Shown here one piece after another: positions 8,813 to 17,210 of a stretch of DNA of 64,000 bases; positions within the stretch are counted from its first letter, which is position 1, and every line of letters starts with the position of its first letter. A program made the translations under genes and the position numbers. The DNA comes from Roseivirga sp. UBA6061 (GTDB lineage Bacteria > Bacteroidota > Bacteroidia > Cytophagales > Cyclobacteriaceae). Below the pieces are notes generated by a model. The model was not told the DNA's origin, ran no database searches, and worked only from the letters and a program-made list of their open reading frames with translations. The stretch is taken from the NCBI GenBank assembly GCA_002427745.1, contig DIYF01000116.1:5118-69117 (forward strand). The letters are read 5' to 3'.

Positions 8813-9570
8813 CTAAACTGCCTCTCCTTTCATCATCTTGTTCCAGTAAAGATAGGGCAACATGTACTTTTTCAGCATCCAAAGCCTCCAGTGCTCCTTA
8901 GAAGAATCGAACACCAGCATTTTCTTCAGCTGGGGGTCGGGCAGAAAGTTCTGTTGATAATCAAACTCAGCCAGCACCATTTTACCATAGCCGGTTACCA
9001 GCGGACAAGACGAATACCCATTGTATTGCATGGAGGTGAGCTTATCGTTTCTGATCATTTCCAGCAGGTTGGCCACCACAATCGGAGCCTGCTTTCTGAT
9101 GGCAGCGCCTGTCTTGGCCGTAGGTAAACCCGCTACATCTCCCAGGCCAAAAATATTGGGATACTCCGTATGCTGCAGCGTTTCTATGTTTACTGATAAC
9201 CAGCCTGCTTCATTTATAAGGGATGAATTTCTGATAAAATCAGGAGCTCGCTGAGGGGGTGCCAGATGGAGCATATCAAATAGATGTTTCCGTTACGGGT
9301 AACAACCGCGTTATTCTCCGGATCAAGTGTCTCTGCATAGTCTCTGATCCAGCTGACTCCTGAGGGAATCAGGTCTTTCATCGGTCTGACGGTCTTCTCA
9401 TAGTCATAAGCATTGGCTCCTACCAGAGTCCAGGCCGGCTGGTAGTAGTGCTTATTGGCTGGTTCTATCAATCCGATGTCCAGTTTGGGATTGGCTTTGA
9501 GCAACTGTGAGGCCGTCATGATACCGGCAGTGCCCCCTCCGATAATGAGAATCTGATGTGACTTTTCCAT
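8813..9570 (-). pseudogene. sulfide:quinone oxidoreductase gene with internal deletion
   Basis: Two reading frames match the two ends of a sulfide:quinone reductase-like flavoprotein. The upstream piece (9570-9214) has the FAD dinucleotide motif GGGTAGIMTA and the YYQPAWT segment. The downstream piece (frame of 9274-8813) has MLHLAPPQRAPDF, the second FAD site GLGDVAGLPTAKT and the typical C-terminal YLYWNKMMKG. The two frames meet near 9275-9285, where roughly 150-160 codons of the ~420-residue family are missing and the frame shifts. The middle, including the conserved central redox cysteine, is absent, so the enzyme should be dead unless the assembly is wrong. Confidence 0.8.
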
Positions 9571-9711
9571 GGTCTTTGTTTATTGGTTAATGTGCCTGCG
9601 AGCGCGCAGACTTTTCAACCATTAAGATTAGTCATCTATCCTCAGGCTCTGTGTGACCAGAGTTACATAAGAACATGACCTTGGTCAGGTCTTCCCGGAT
9701 GTGGACATAAA

Positions 9712-9735
9712 AAAAGCGGCCTGAAGACGCTTTCT
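9712..9735 (-). terminator. intrinsic terminator after the ferritin gene
   Basis: On the minus strand a short AAAGCG...CGCTTT hairpin with a central TTCA is followed by a run of T, 20 bp beyond the ferritin stop. Confidence 0.55.
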
Positions 9736-9754
9736 ATCATATTATTCAAATCTC

Positions 9755-10303
9755 TTACTCTCCTGATTCTGCCGCAGCGGCAGCTTTCCCAAGGTTGAGT
9801 ATCTCCTTGTCGATCGTCCAGAGGCCTACGCCATCCTCACCAATCAGGTCAAAGAGTTCCACGGCCCTTCTTGCCAGGGTTTCTTCTTCACGCTGCTCTT
9901 CCACAAACCAGTTGAGGAAGTTCATGGTGGTGAAATCCTTGATCTCATAGCAGTGGTTCACTATCTCATTGATAGAATTGGTCACGGCAATTTCATGCTC
10001 CAGGATGGTCTCAAATACTTCTCTGAGTGAAGAAAAGTGATGTTTGATACCAGTGATTTCAGGCTGCATAGAGTGCCCGCCTGCTTCGTTTACATAATGA
10101 AACAGCTTGAGCATATGACCGCGCTCTTCCTCAGAATGCATATATAAAAACTGGGCAGAATTCTCGTAACCCGTCATTTCACACCAGGACGCCATTGACA
10201 AATAAGCAGCAGAAGATTCACCTTCCATCGCTATCTGACGGTTCAAAAGGGCTTCTGTAGCTTCTGTAAGAGATCGCTTAGCTGTTACTCGTTGTCTTTC
10301 CAT
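9755..10303 (-). CDS. non-heme bacterial ferritin
   Basis: The 182-residue four-helix protein carries ferroxidase residues of the FtnA type: an early E in QIAMEGESSAAYLSMASWC, the EEERGHM motif near residues 58-64 and the later EEQREEE cluster. Ferritins form 24-subunit shells that oxidise Fe(II) and store iron in the cytosol. The gene follows the TolC gene by 78 bp in the same direction but has its own terminator, so it may be separately transcribed. The ATG gives an N-terminal extension of about 10 residues that is basic and unlike the canonical start. Confidence 0.9.
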   Translation of the reverse strand: MERQRVTAKRSLTEATEALLNRQIAMEGESSAAYLSMASWCEMTGYENSAQFLYMHSEEERGHMLKLFHYVNEAGGHSMQPEITGIKHHFSSLREVFETILEHEIAVTNSINEIVNHCYEIKDFTTMNFLNWFVEEQREEETLARRAVELFDLIGEDGVGLWTIDKEILNLGKAAAAAESGE

Positions 10304-10381
10304 TTCGATGATTTGTTCTTATTTACTGTGTAAAGGTAGTTATTAACCCAACACAGAATACCATCGAAAGTTTGATTATAA

Positions 10382-11869
10382 TTAGTCCAGATAAGAAGTA
10401 TTGAAATTCAGATAAGGCACTCCGGCCGACCAAAACAGGCTGACACGGGCTTTCTCTACCTCAGTCTTAAGCTTCATCAGTTTAATCCGCGATTCCAGCA
10501 GCTTATCCTGCTGGAAATTAATTTTGAACAGATCGCTTTCTCCGGTGTTCAAGTTGAAAAGCTCTGCATCCAGCAAGCGCTCGTAATTGTTAACCGCCCC
10601 CCGCATAAGTCCCAGCATATCGCGGGAATTACTGAGGGTAAAATACCCGGCCGAGATATCGTTGATGATCTCGCGCTGACGCAGGTTCAGTTCATAGCTC
10701 GCCTGATCAATCTTGATCTGAGTTTGCTTGAGCTTGGCCCTTTCTTTTCTCAGAAACAGCGGAAACTCAAAGGAGATACCAAACTTATAATTTTCGCGTA
10801 GCCGAAACTCCGTAAAATCTCCTCCGGACCCTACTGGAGTGTTCAGCACATTGTAGTTAAGATCCAGTCTGGGTTTCAGATTTTCTTTGGCCAGTCGCTC
10901 TTCCACACTGAGCTGCCCCAGTTTTCCGGTAGCCTTTACCAGGTCCGGATGTCGCACCAGGGCAAGTTGTGTAAGGCTGTCCAGCGTGGCCACAGGAACC
11001 AGTGCCTGATCTTCCAGCATCAATTCCGGAACCAGCTCATCTTTCAGCTCCAGGGGTTCTTCATTTTGCCCCCACAGGTAATTGGAAAGCATCAGTCCGG
11101 ATCGCTTGAACTCAATCAGGGCCGTTTGCCGGTCGATCTGACGGGTCTGGAGTGTAATAGCAGCCTGCACGGTATCGATGGCTGCTACTTCGCCAAAATC
11201 AAAATCCAGCCTGACCCTGCGATAAATCTCCTCTGAGATTCTCAGACTCTCATCTACCAGCTTAAAGTTGCTGTAGGCAAAATACCAGTTCCAGTAGTCC
11301 TTGGCTGCTGACAGCAGTATTTTATTGATCATTTTGATGCGTTCGGCATCATTGATCTCGGCAAAGATCTGCGCCTGCTTTACAGCAGCCCTTCGCTGAT
11401 CTATCAGCAGCCCCCTGCCCACAGGAAGACTGATACCTGCCGATACCTGACGGAAGTTATCTTCAGCCGGAATAGAGTTCTCGCGATTAAGAAAAAGGCC
11501 CCGGTTGCGGTCTACGCTGATCTTCGGATCAATCGGAAACCAGGTAGGTACTTTCAGACTGGTACTGAGAATATTCCAGTATTCTTTGTTGTCAAAGTGT
11601 TTGCCGTCCAGGCTGGCCTCCAGTTTGGGATCAAAGGCTCCGCGTGCCAGCCGTATCTCCTGCCTGGCGGCTTCGGGGAGCAAATCAGCCTGCTTTACCA
11701 CCGGGTGATTGCCCATCACCAGAGCTACAAAAGATTCCAGCGACATCAGCTCAGTAGAATCAGAAGGAGCTGTTGCCAGCAACTCTTCCAGCGACTTGAT
11801 CTCAATTTCCTGGGCGGGCAGAGAATATACCGAGCCTATGGCCAATAATATGATCAGGAACTTTCTCAT
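10382..11869 (-). CDS. TolC-family outer membrane efflux protein
   Basis: This 495-residue protein has a signal peptide (about 1-19) and two repeats of the helical TolC architecture, each with long amphipathic helices (AARQEIRLARGAFDPKLEASL; LKPRLDLNYNVLNTPVGSGG). It would form the outer membrane duct of a tripartite exporter. It is the last gene of the TetR-ABC-HlyD-TolC operon, starting 1 bp after the HlyD stop. Length agrees with the family. Confidence 0.9.
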   Translation of the reverse strand: MRKFLIILLAIGSVYSLPAQEIEIKSLEELLATAPSDSTELMSLESFVALVMGNHPVVKQADLLPEAARQEIRLARGAFDPKLEASLDGKHFDNKEYWNILSTSLKVPTWFPIDPKISVDRNRGLFLNRENSIPAEDNFRQVSAGISLPVGRGLLIDQRRAAVKQAQIFAEINDAERIKMINKILLSAAKDYWNWYFAYSNFKLVDESLRISEEIYRRVRLDFDFGEVAAIDTVQAAITLQTRQIDRQTALIEFKRSGLMLSNYLWGQNEEPLELKDELVPELMLEDQALVPVATLDSLTQLALVRHPDLVKATGKLGQLSVEERLAKENLKPRLDLNYNVLNTPVGSGGDFTEFRLRENYKFGISFEFPLFLRKERAKLKQTQIKIDQASYELNLRQREIINDISAGYFTLSNSRDMLGLMRGAVNNYERLLDAELFNLNTGESDLFKINFQQDKLLESRIKLMKLKTEVEKARVSLFWSAGVPYLNFNTSYLD

Positions 11870-11870
11870 A

Positions 11871-13229
11871 CTATTTACCGGCTTTCATTTCGGCCTTTGC
11901 ATCTTCCACCGGGGCTTCATAGAGGCTTGGCGGGAAACCATTGAGCTGTCTCCATATCTCGTACCATACCCTGACGTTGTCAAGCATTACCCAGCCTTTG
12001 GTACCAGACCCGATTCTGAGCTGCTCAGGCCATGGTTCGTCCTCGGGATCGGGAATTACCAGAATCCTGTATTCTCCCCCGACACTGTTCACCCGGTCGA
12101 TCACCTGTACAACGCCCCCGAAGGTACCGACAGATACACTGGGCCATCCGGAGAACTGCAGGGCCGGCCAGCCGTCAAACTCAACCCGCACCTTACGACC
12201 GGGCTGAATCAGGGGCACATCCATGGCCTTTACGTACATCTCTACTGCCAGATCAGGATCTTCAGGTGATATCTGTACCACAGATTCTCCCTCCTTGATC
12301 GTTTCACCAATACCAGCCTTCATGGCCTTTACAATGTAGCCGTCCTGCGGTGCGATGATCTGATACTGTTCATTACGAATGCTCAGGTTGGCATATTCAT
12401 TTTCCAGCTTGGTGAGTGATGCCTCTGATTCAAAAACATCGGCCAGTGTATTGCTCAGGTCAGACTGGGCCTTGCTGATTTTATCTTTGTACTCGGCTTC
12501 CACCGCATTGATCCCCACTGTGGCGTTGATCACCTCAGTTCTGCTCTCCAGAAACTTGTTTTCAGCACTGATCTGTTTCATTTTAGCTGCCTGATATTTC
12601 GACTCAATCTCCTGAAACTTGGTGAGTGCTATGTTTCCTGCATCAAAGCGCCTTTTATTTCGATCGAAGATGTTTTCCTGGTTGGCAAACCTTACTTTCT
12701 CCGCCTCGAAGTCCACGCTGTCACTGGCCAGTTTAAATTTAGACTGCTGCAGCTTATTGACTGCCTGCTCTCGTTTGGCCACGAGTAATGCCCTCAGGGC
12801 AGAAATCTGATTTTCCAGCGCATCGGCCTTTTCGCGTTTAGAGGCAATACCTCCCCGCTTGGCATCAATCTGATCCTGTGTTCTGCGGAGCAGCTCGGGA
12901 TCAAAATACTTGTCTTTGACTTCTGACAGGGTCAGAATGGTATCTCCCTTATTCACAAACTGGCCTTCACGCACCCTCCAGGAAGAAATTCTTCCGGCAA
13001 TGGCCGTTTCGATTGACTGAGGCCTTTGCGATGGAGAAAAGGCGGTAAGCTTACCGCTACCACGGATATTCTGCTGCCAGGGAAAGAAGAGAAGAATAAA
13101 AAACAGGAAGGTCACCCCCATCAGTACCCTGGCAATGATTCTGCCCGGACTGGGGGTTCTGAGCGTTTTGAACAAAATGCTTTGCTCCCCAAATGCTTCC
13201 GGAATTCTGTTTTTGGATAAGTTCAGCAT
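11871..13229 (-). CDS. HlyD-family membrane fusion protein
   Basis: A cytosolic N terminus of ~35 residues leads to one membrane helix (about 36-50, VLMGVTFLFFILLFFPW), then a lipoyl half-motif (about 75-105), a very long coiled-coil hairpin (about 110-290), the second lipoyl half (GYIVKAMKAGIGETI) and a beta-barrel C-terminal part. Such proteins bridge an inner membrane transporter to TolC across the periplasm. It begins 4 bp after the ABC gene and ends 1 bp before the TolC gene. Confidence 0.9.
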   Translation of the reverse strand: MLNLSKNRIPEAFGEQSILFKTLRTPSPGRIIARVLMGVTFLFFILLFFPWQQNIRGSGKLTAFSPSQRPQSIETAIAGRISSWRVREGQFVNKGDTILTLSEVKDKYFDPELLRRTQDQIDAKRGGIASKREKADALENQISALRALLVAKREQAVNKLQQSKFKLASDSVDFEAEKVRFANQENIFDRNKRRFDAGNIALTKFQEIESKYQAAKMKQISAENKFLESRTEVINATVGINAVEAEYKDKISKAQSDLSNTLADVFESEASLTKLENEYANLSIRNEQYQIIAPQDGYIVKAMKAGIGETIKEGESVVQISPEDPDLAVEMYVKAMDVPLIQPGRKVRVEFDGWPALQFSGWPSVSVGTFGGVVQVIDRVNSVGGEYRILVIPDPEDEPWPEQLRIGSGTKGWVMLDNVRVWYEIWRQLNGFPPSLYEAPVEDAKAEMKAGK

Positions 13230-13233
13230 GGTA

Positions 13234-15414
13234 TCAAACGTTAATAATTCTTCTTAGGCGTTGTTCGTTAATTAGCTCGGTAAACTCACCATCTGCCACA
13301 ATACCGCCATCTTCCAAAACAATCACGCGGTCGGAGTAGTACATCACCATCGGGTCATTCGAGACAGCCAGCAACGTACATTCTGCTTCCTTCATTACCA
13401 GCTGGATAAGCTCTTCTTTCTCTTTGGTCTGAAAAGAAGAAAAGAAGTCGTTGAGAATCATGAGCTTGGGCTTTTTCGCCAGACAGCGAGCCAAAATGAG
13501 TTTATTAACAAATGAGGTGGAAAAACCTTTACCACTACTCAGAATATGAGTGTTGAGACCCTGTGGCAGCATATTGACTTTGTCTGCCAGGCCTACTTTG
13601 GTAATGGCTTCCACAGCATCACGGCTGGTGAGTTGCGGCTTGCCCACCACGATGTTGTCAAGAATACTCCCCTCAAATATGTCTTCATGAGACACGTTTC
13701 GGGCCATCTTATCCCTTAAATTGGTCAGGTCCAGATCGCGCAGACTATAGTCGTTAATGGTAATCGCTCCCTCATAATTCTGATTGATCCCCGCAATTGT
13801 GTCTGTCAGGGTTGTTTTACCGGATTCGTTACTACCTGAGATGCATATCTTTTCTCCGCAGGCAAAGCCCGTGGTAATACCTGACAGGGCCGTTTTCTTG
13901 GCTCCCGGGTAAGTATAGCTAACGTCTTTGAGGCGAATAGAAAAACCTTTTTCCAGTTCCTTCTCTTTCAGATCAATCCCTCCGACCTTTTCCAGTGGCA
14001 GATCAGTTACCTGGCTGATTTTATCTACGGCCGTAAGCATATCATAGACTACATCCATATAGGTAATGATCTTCTCTACAGAATTGAGAATAAGAATGAT
14101 GATCACCTCAGATGCTACAAACTGTCCCAGGGTAATCTCACGGTTGACTACCAGCGAGGTACCGATGATCAGCAGTCCACCTGTAATAGCCGCCTTGAAC
14201 AGCACTATGTACAGATACTGATTTACGAGTATGCGAAAGTGTGCCTTCCTGTTAGTCAGGTAGCTGTTGACATTGTACTCAGTCCTTTTGATCGGGAGGT
14301 TGGTATTACCGGTGAGTTTAAAGGAATTGAGCGTACGGGCTATTTCCTCCAGCCAGTATACCACCTTGTACTTGTATTTAGACTCATTGATAGATGACTG
14401 CAAACCTCTGGGGCCGGTGAGTCTGAAGATTAAGACGAGCGTTACCACCAGCACCAATCCGAAAAACACGAAGAAGGGGTGATAAAAAGATAACAGAATC
14501 AGCCCGAACAGAATCTGGATCAGGCCTGACATCAGGTCTCCCAGAAGTTTGGGAAGGCCTTTTTGGATAGTGAGTACATCAAAAAAGCGATTGATCAGTT
14601 CCGGGGCATGTTGTCCACTCAACGACTCCATACGCATACGGGGAATCCTGAAGGTAAACTCCAGGGCTGCCTTGGTAAACACTCTCCTCTGCAGGTATTC
14701 CACCAGGGTGATCTGCATTACCTGCAGGCCTCCGGAAGCCAGTATACCCAGCAGCACCAAACCGATCAATAAATAAATAGAGCTAAACACCACGCCTCCT
14801 GACACAAGCTCTACCGTGGCCTGAATACCCAAAGGCAGGGTGAGGGAAACAATTCCGACAAAGGCGGCATATACAAAAATGTATAAGATGTCTCGTTTCT
14901 CTTCGCTCAGTAGTCTGAAAAGACGCCTGACAGGTGAGAGTCTTTCGGCTCCTTCATTGTCATTATCTCCATGCTCAGACACCAGGCTCTTGTAGCTAAA
15001 GGCTCCCAGTAACATCAGTTCGCCCTCTTCATTTTTGAGCAGGCTGCCTTCGATGTCGCTTAGATTTACCTCTTCCAGGCTTCGCTCATGTACGATCTGA
15101 GCTCTTGTAACATTCCTTTTAGCTTTGGTAAGAATTACCGGAAAGAAGTCGCCATTCTTCTGGTAAAAGACCACCATAGGAATTTCCACTTCCCTGGCAA
15201 AAGTCGGCAGGTCTTTTAATTCCAGGCTCTTATCCAGTAGTACCAGACGTACTTTGTTGGCACTCTCTATCAGGTCTCGCTTAAACTCAAAAGCCTCATC
15301 TATACTATAAGACTTAGAGTTGATCTGCAGATCTTCAAAGAGCGCATCTTCCAGGGTTGCTTCAAGCAAAAGAGCAACCTCCTTTATTGTGTTAGCAATA
15401 TGCTGATTTGTCAT
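13234..15414 (-). CDS. type I secretion-like ABC transporter with degenerate ATPase motifs
   Basis: Domain order is an N-terminal C39-peptidase-like domain without the catalytic cysteine (about 1-150), a six-helix membrane domain (about 175-460) and an ABC ATPase domain (about 485-726). The Walker A motif is intact (GSNESGKTT, 527-535), but the other motifs are not: the Q-loop glutamine is H576 (VSHEDIF), the signature reads LSSGKG (625-630), Walker B is LMILND (N655, D656 instead of D, E) and the H-loop residue is N686 (AVSNDP). It is plausibly the inner membrane part of the operon's exporter, with slow or altered ATP use. Substrate unknown. Confidence 0.85.
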   Translation of the reverse strand: MTNQHIANTIKEVALLLEATLEDALFEDLQINSKSYSIDEAFEFKRDLIESANKVRLVLLDKSLELKDLPTFAREVEIPMVVFYQKNGDFFPVILTKAKRNVTRAQIVHERSLEEVNLSDIEGSLLKNEEGELMLLGAFSYKSLVSEHGDNDNEGAERLSPVRRLFRLLSEEKRDILYIFVYAAFVGIVSLTLPLGIQATVELVSGGVVFSSIYLLIGLVLLGILASGGLQVMQITLVEYLQRRVFTKAALEFTFRIPRMRMESLSGQHAPELINRFFDVLTIQKGLPKLLGDLMSGLIQILFGLILLSFYHPFFVFFGLVLVVTLVLIFRLTGPRGLQSSINESKYKYKVVYWLEEIARTLNSFKLTGNTNLPIKRTEYNVNSYLTNRKAHFRILVNQYLYIVLFKAAITGGLLIIGTSLVVNREITLGQFVASEVIIILILNSVEKIITYMDVVYDMLTAVDKISQVTDLPLEKVGGIDLKEKELEKGFSIRLKDVSYTYPGAKKTALSGITTGFACGEKICISGSNESGKTTLTDTIAGINQNYEGAITINDYSLRDLDLTNLRDKMARNVSHEDIFEGSILDNIVVGKPQLTSRDAVEAITKVGLADKVNMLPQGLNTHILSSGKGFSTSFVNKLILARCLAKKPKLMILNDFFSSFQTKEKEELIQLVMKEAECTLLAVSNDPMVMYYSDRVIVLEDGGIVADGEFTELINEQRLRRIINV

Positions 15415-15429
15415 TGGTCGAGGTAGACT

Positions 15430-16104
15430 TTATGAGATGGTCTTTTCTATCAACTGCAGCAAAAACACATTGTTTTGTGCATGAATTTTTCCTTCTGAAG
15501 CTTTGTGCTCCGTTAGTGATGGCAGGTGCTCGGCAAAAAAGACCTGTTGATGAGAGGCTTCAAGCATGGTACTTACCAGTGCATGGGCATAAGCATAGTC
15601 GGGGTTGATTTCCTTAATGATCACAGCAATGCGTTTACATAAAGATTTGAAGCCCCGAAACAAGCCTTCTTTGTTATCATCATCCACCTGTTTGGTATGA
15701 TAAGTTTTGTCTGACTCATTGATAACAATACGCTGAAGTGCCACCTCATCTACTGATGGGAACATCGGGTCCGCTCCTTTTTTTTCTGTCACCAGTTTTA
15801 CGGCAATAGCAAGCTGCTCATGCGGGTCTTTTACATTATTGGTTTCATATTCGATTTTATACTCCAGCCAGTTCCAGTACCAGGCGATGAGATAAACCAG
15901 AAGCCGGTGTTTATTTTCGAAATACCGGTAGATAGAAGCCTCAGTTGAATCGATCGCCACTGAGAGTTTTTTGAATGTAAACTGCTCGAGTCCCATCTCT
16001 TCAATCATACAAATCGATTGTCTGATGATCCGTCTACCCAGTTCTGTGTCCTGAGGATCTCTTAAATAGAGATTCTCGTTCATTTCCAGACGTAAAAGCG
16101 CCAT
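15430..16104 (-). CDS. TetR/AcrR-family transcriptional regulator
   Basis: The N-terminal part is a TetR helix-turn-helix (GLEQFTFKKLSVAIDSTEAS then IYRYFENKHRLL, residues about 35-65), followed by a variable helical ligand domain. It is the first gene of the TetR-ABC-HlyD-TolC operon, 15 bp before the ABC gene, and most likely represses its own operon through the palindrome at 16138-16162. The inducing ligand is unknown. Confidence 0.85.
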   Translation of the reverse strand: MALLRLEMNENLYLRDPQDTELGRRIIRQSICMIEEMGLEQFTFKKLSVAIDSTEASIYRYFENKHRLLVYLIAWYWNWLEYKIEYETNNVKDPHEQLAIAVKLVTEKKGADPMFPSVDEVALQRIVINESDKTYHTKQVDDDNKEGLFRGFKSLCKRIAVIIKEINPDYAYAHALVSTMLEASHQQVFFAEHLPSLTEHKASEGKIHAQNNVFLLQLIEKTIS

Positions 16105-16137
16105 GTTTAACTATTGAATTAAAATGTTCTCCAACTC

Positions 16138-16162
16138 TTTATAATAGTAATACTATCATAAA
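16138..16162. promoter_or_regulatory. candidate TetR operator palindrome
   Basis: Arms 16138-16149 and 16151-16162 (TTTATAATAGTA / TACTATCATAAA) form a 12-bp inverted repeat around one central A, with a single mismatch. It lies 34 bp upstream of the tetR start codon, where the operon promoter should be, which is the usual arrangement for autoregulating TetR proteins. Confidence 0.65.
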
Positions 16163-16283
16163 AGTCAGTAACATAACGCACCAAGGCTGAAATAGTTCTG
16201 AAAATGTTTGATTTTTACACGAAAGGAGGCCTAAAGGTAATACTCTTGCTTTTTTGGATCAAAAAAAATGGGCCGAAGGGCAC

Positions 16284-16306
16284 AAAAAAAGCCACTCCCC
16301 AGTGGC
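16284..16306 (-). terminator. strong intrinsic terminator of the structured RNA
   Basis: Minus strand: perfect GCCACT-GGGG-AGTGGC hairpin directly followed by seven T. It lies upstream of tetR and points away from the protein genes on its right, so it must end a minus-strand transcript that starts in the protein-free interval. Confidence 0.85.
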
Positions 16307-16940
16307 TTCTTTCTGTATTTTTTTAAAAATACCCCCAAATAACAAAAGCGGGGGACAATTGCTTGCCCCCACTCATCCTGCATCAACCGTGGTTGGTGCA
16401 GAATACCAAGTTACTGTTCAGAACTTCATCCTCCGTACAATGGCCCAAGCTATTGTCTGGCGGATTCTGTCTTTTTCCAGCTTCGCCCTATGCATGCACT
16501 CAGTGCGATGCAATTAAAATGAAGCATGCAGTTTGAGAGAGTTACCTGCTCGGCAAGTAATTCCCGGACTCTTGGCGCCACTACACCCGAAGGTGTAGCT
16601 TTGCTGACCTCGCTTTTTGCCGCATTCCCGAAAGAACTATGACACTGCGCTGATCAATGGACTTTCCACCGTAGTTTCCTGTCCAAGTCCGCCAAAGTGA
16701 TTACCCTGAAGCTTTCACTTTGGGTAGCTATCCCAACATCCACCCCGAAGAGCTGACATTGACTAGTTCTACCTTCCACATGAATACCGGAGGCATCATG
16801 CTTCTGCTTTACTGTCTCAGAACGTCATCTTGCGATTCCGAACCTTTCACTACCATTTTCCGAGCTTCCCCCGGAGAGAGACTGAAGTCTTACCTTCTGT
16901 TCTTTATCCCTCACTTGGTATACCTAAGGTAGTTTTAATA
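16284..16940 (-). ncRNA. candidate long structured non-coding RNA (unassigned)
   Basis: No credible protein is encoded here, yet the minus strand is dense in RNA-like hairpins: a 7-bp stem with a UUCG tetraloop (16581-16599), a stem with GCAA (GNRA) loop and GGGGG/CCCCC arms (16350-16370), a nine-pair hairpin at 16383-16401, further UUCG-capped short stems, and GCATGC arms pairing across 16490-16530. It ends at a perfect terminator. I searched by eye for RNase P, tmRNA and 6S signatures and did not find them. A remnant of a group II intron domain I is the main alternative, but no domain V or reverse transcriptase is visible. The 5' end is uncertain; a promoter-like stretch lies around 16950-16980. 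Confidence 0.5.
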
Positions 16941-17040
16941 ATTTTACGTGCAAACTTTATAACTACCTAGTTTTCAACAAGTTTCCCACGCATTTATACA
17001 CAGGGTTATCAACAGGGTTATCCACCTAGTTATCCACAAT
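16925..17040. other. oriC: candidate origin of replication (DnaA box cluster with AT-rich element)
   Basis: Four DnaA boxes start at 16994, 17006, 17018 and 17030, exactly 12 bp apart and in the same direction: TTATACACA, TTATCAACA, TTATCCACC and TTATCCACA. Two match TTATnCACA perfectly and two differ at one base. A poorer box (TTTTCAACA) is at 16971. Immediately left is an AT-rich stretch (16931-16963) that could be the unwinding element. Genes diverge from this point: 8.1-16.1 kb all run leftward and 17.2-19.5 kb rightward. No dnaA gene is in the window, which is not unusual in this phylum. Confidence 0.6.
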
Positions 17041-17210
17041 TCTCGCTAACTCCCTGATTTTCTGCCTCTCTTTTCTCAACTCACTTTTAAAAAGGTTCAA
17101 ATACCATTGTGCTCTTCACTCATCTCCGATCTGTTTTATCAGTGACAATCCCGGGAAATTGCCACTTCCCCCGGAAATCATGATCTTGTTACCGTCAAAA
17201 CTCAGCACTC
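17041..17210. other. intergenic leader of the AlkD-like gene
   Basis: About 170 bp right of the DnaA boxes, with pyrimidine-rich runs and a short CTTTTAAAAAGG segment. I see no gene or clear promoter match; it must contain the promoter for the 17211 gene. Confidence 0.4.

Noticed and set aside
16254..16517. 87-residue plus-strand frame in the structured RNA region
   Set aside because: No ribosome site or known domain, overlaps the terminator and hairpins on the other strand; better explained as antisense of an RNA gene.
16720..16932. 70-residue plus-strand frame in the structured RNA region
   Set aside because: Same reasons; cysteine/serine-rich random composition, overlaps RNA-like hairpins.
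16284..16940. RNase P RNA or tmRNA
   Set aside because: The RNase P core (GAGGAAAGTCC... with matching ACAGAA...GGCTTA) and tmRNA ends (GGGGCTGA.../TTCGA...CCA) are not present; only loose partial resemblance (GTGGAAAGTCC, ACAGAATCC).
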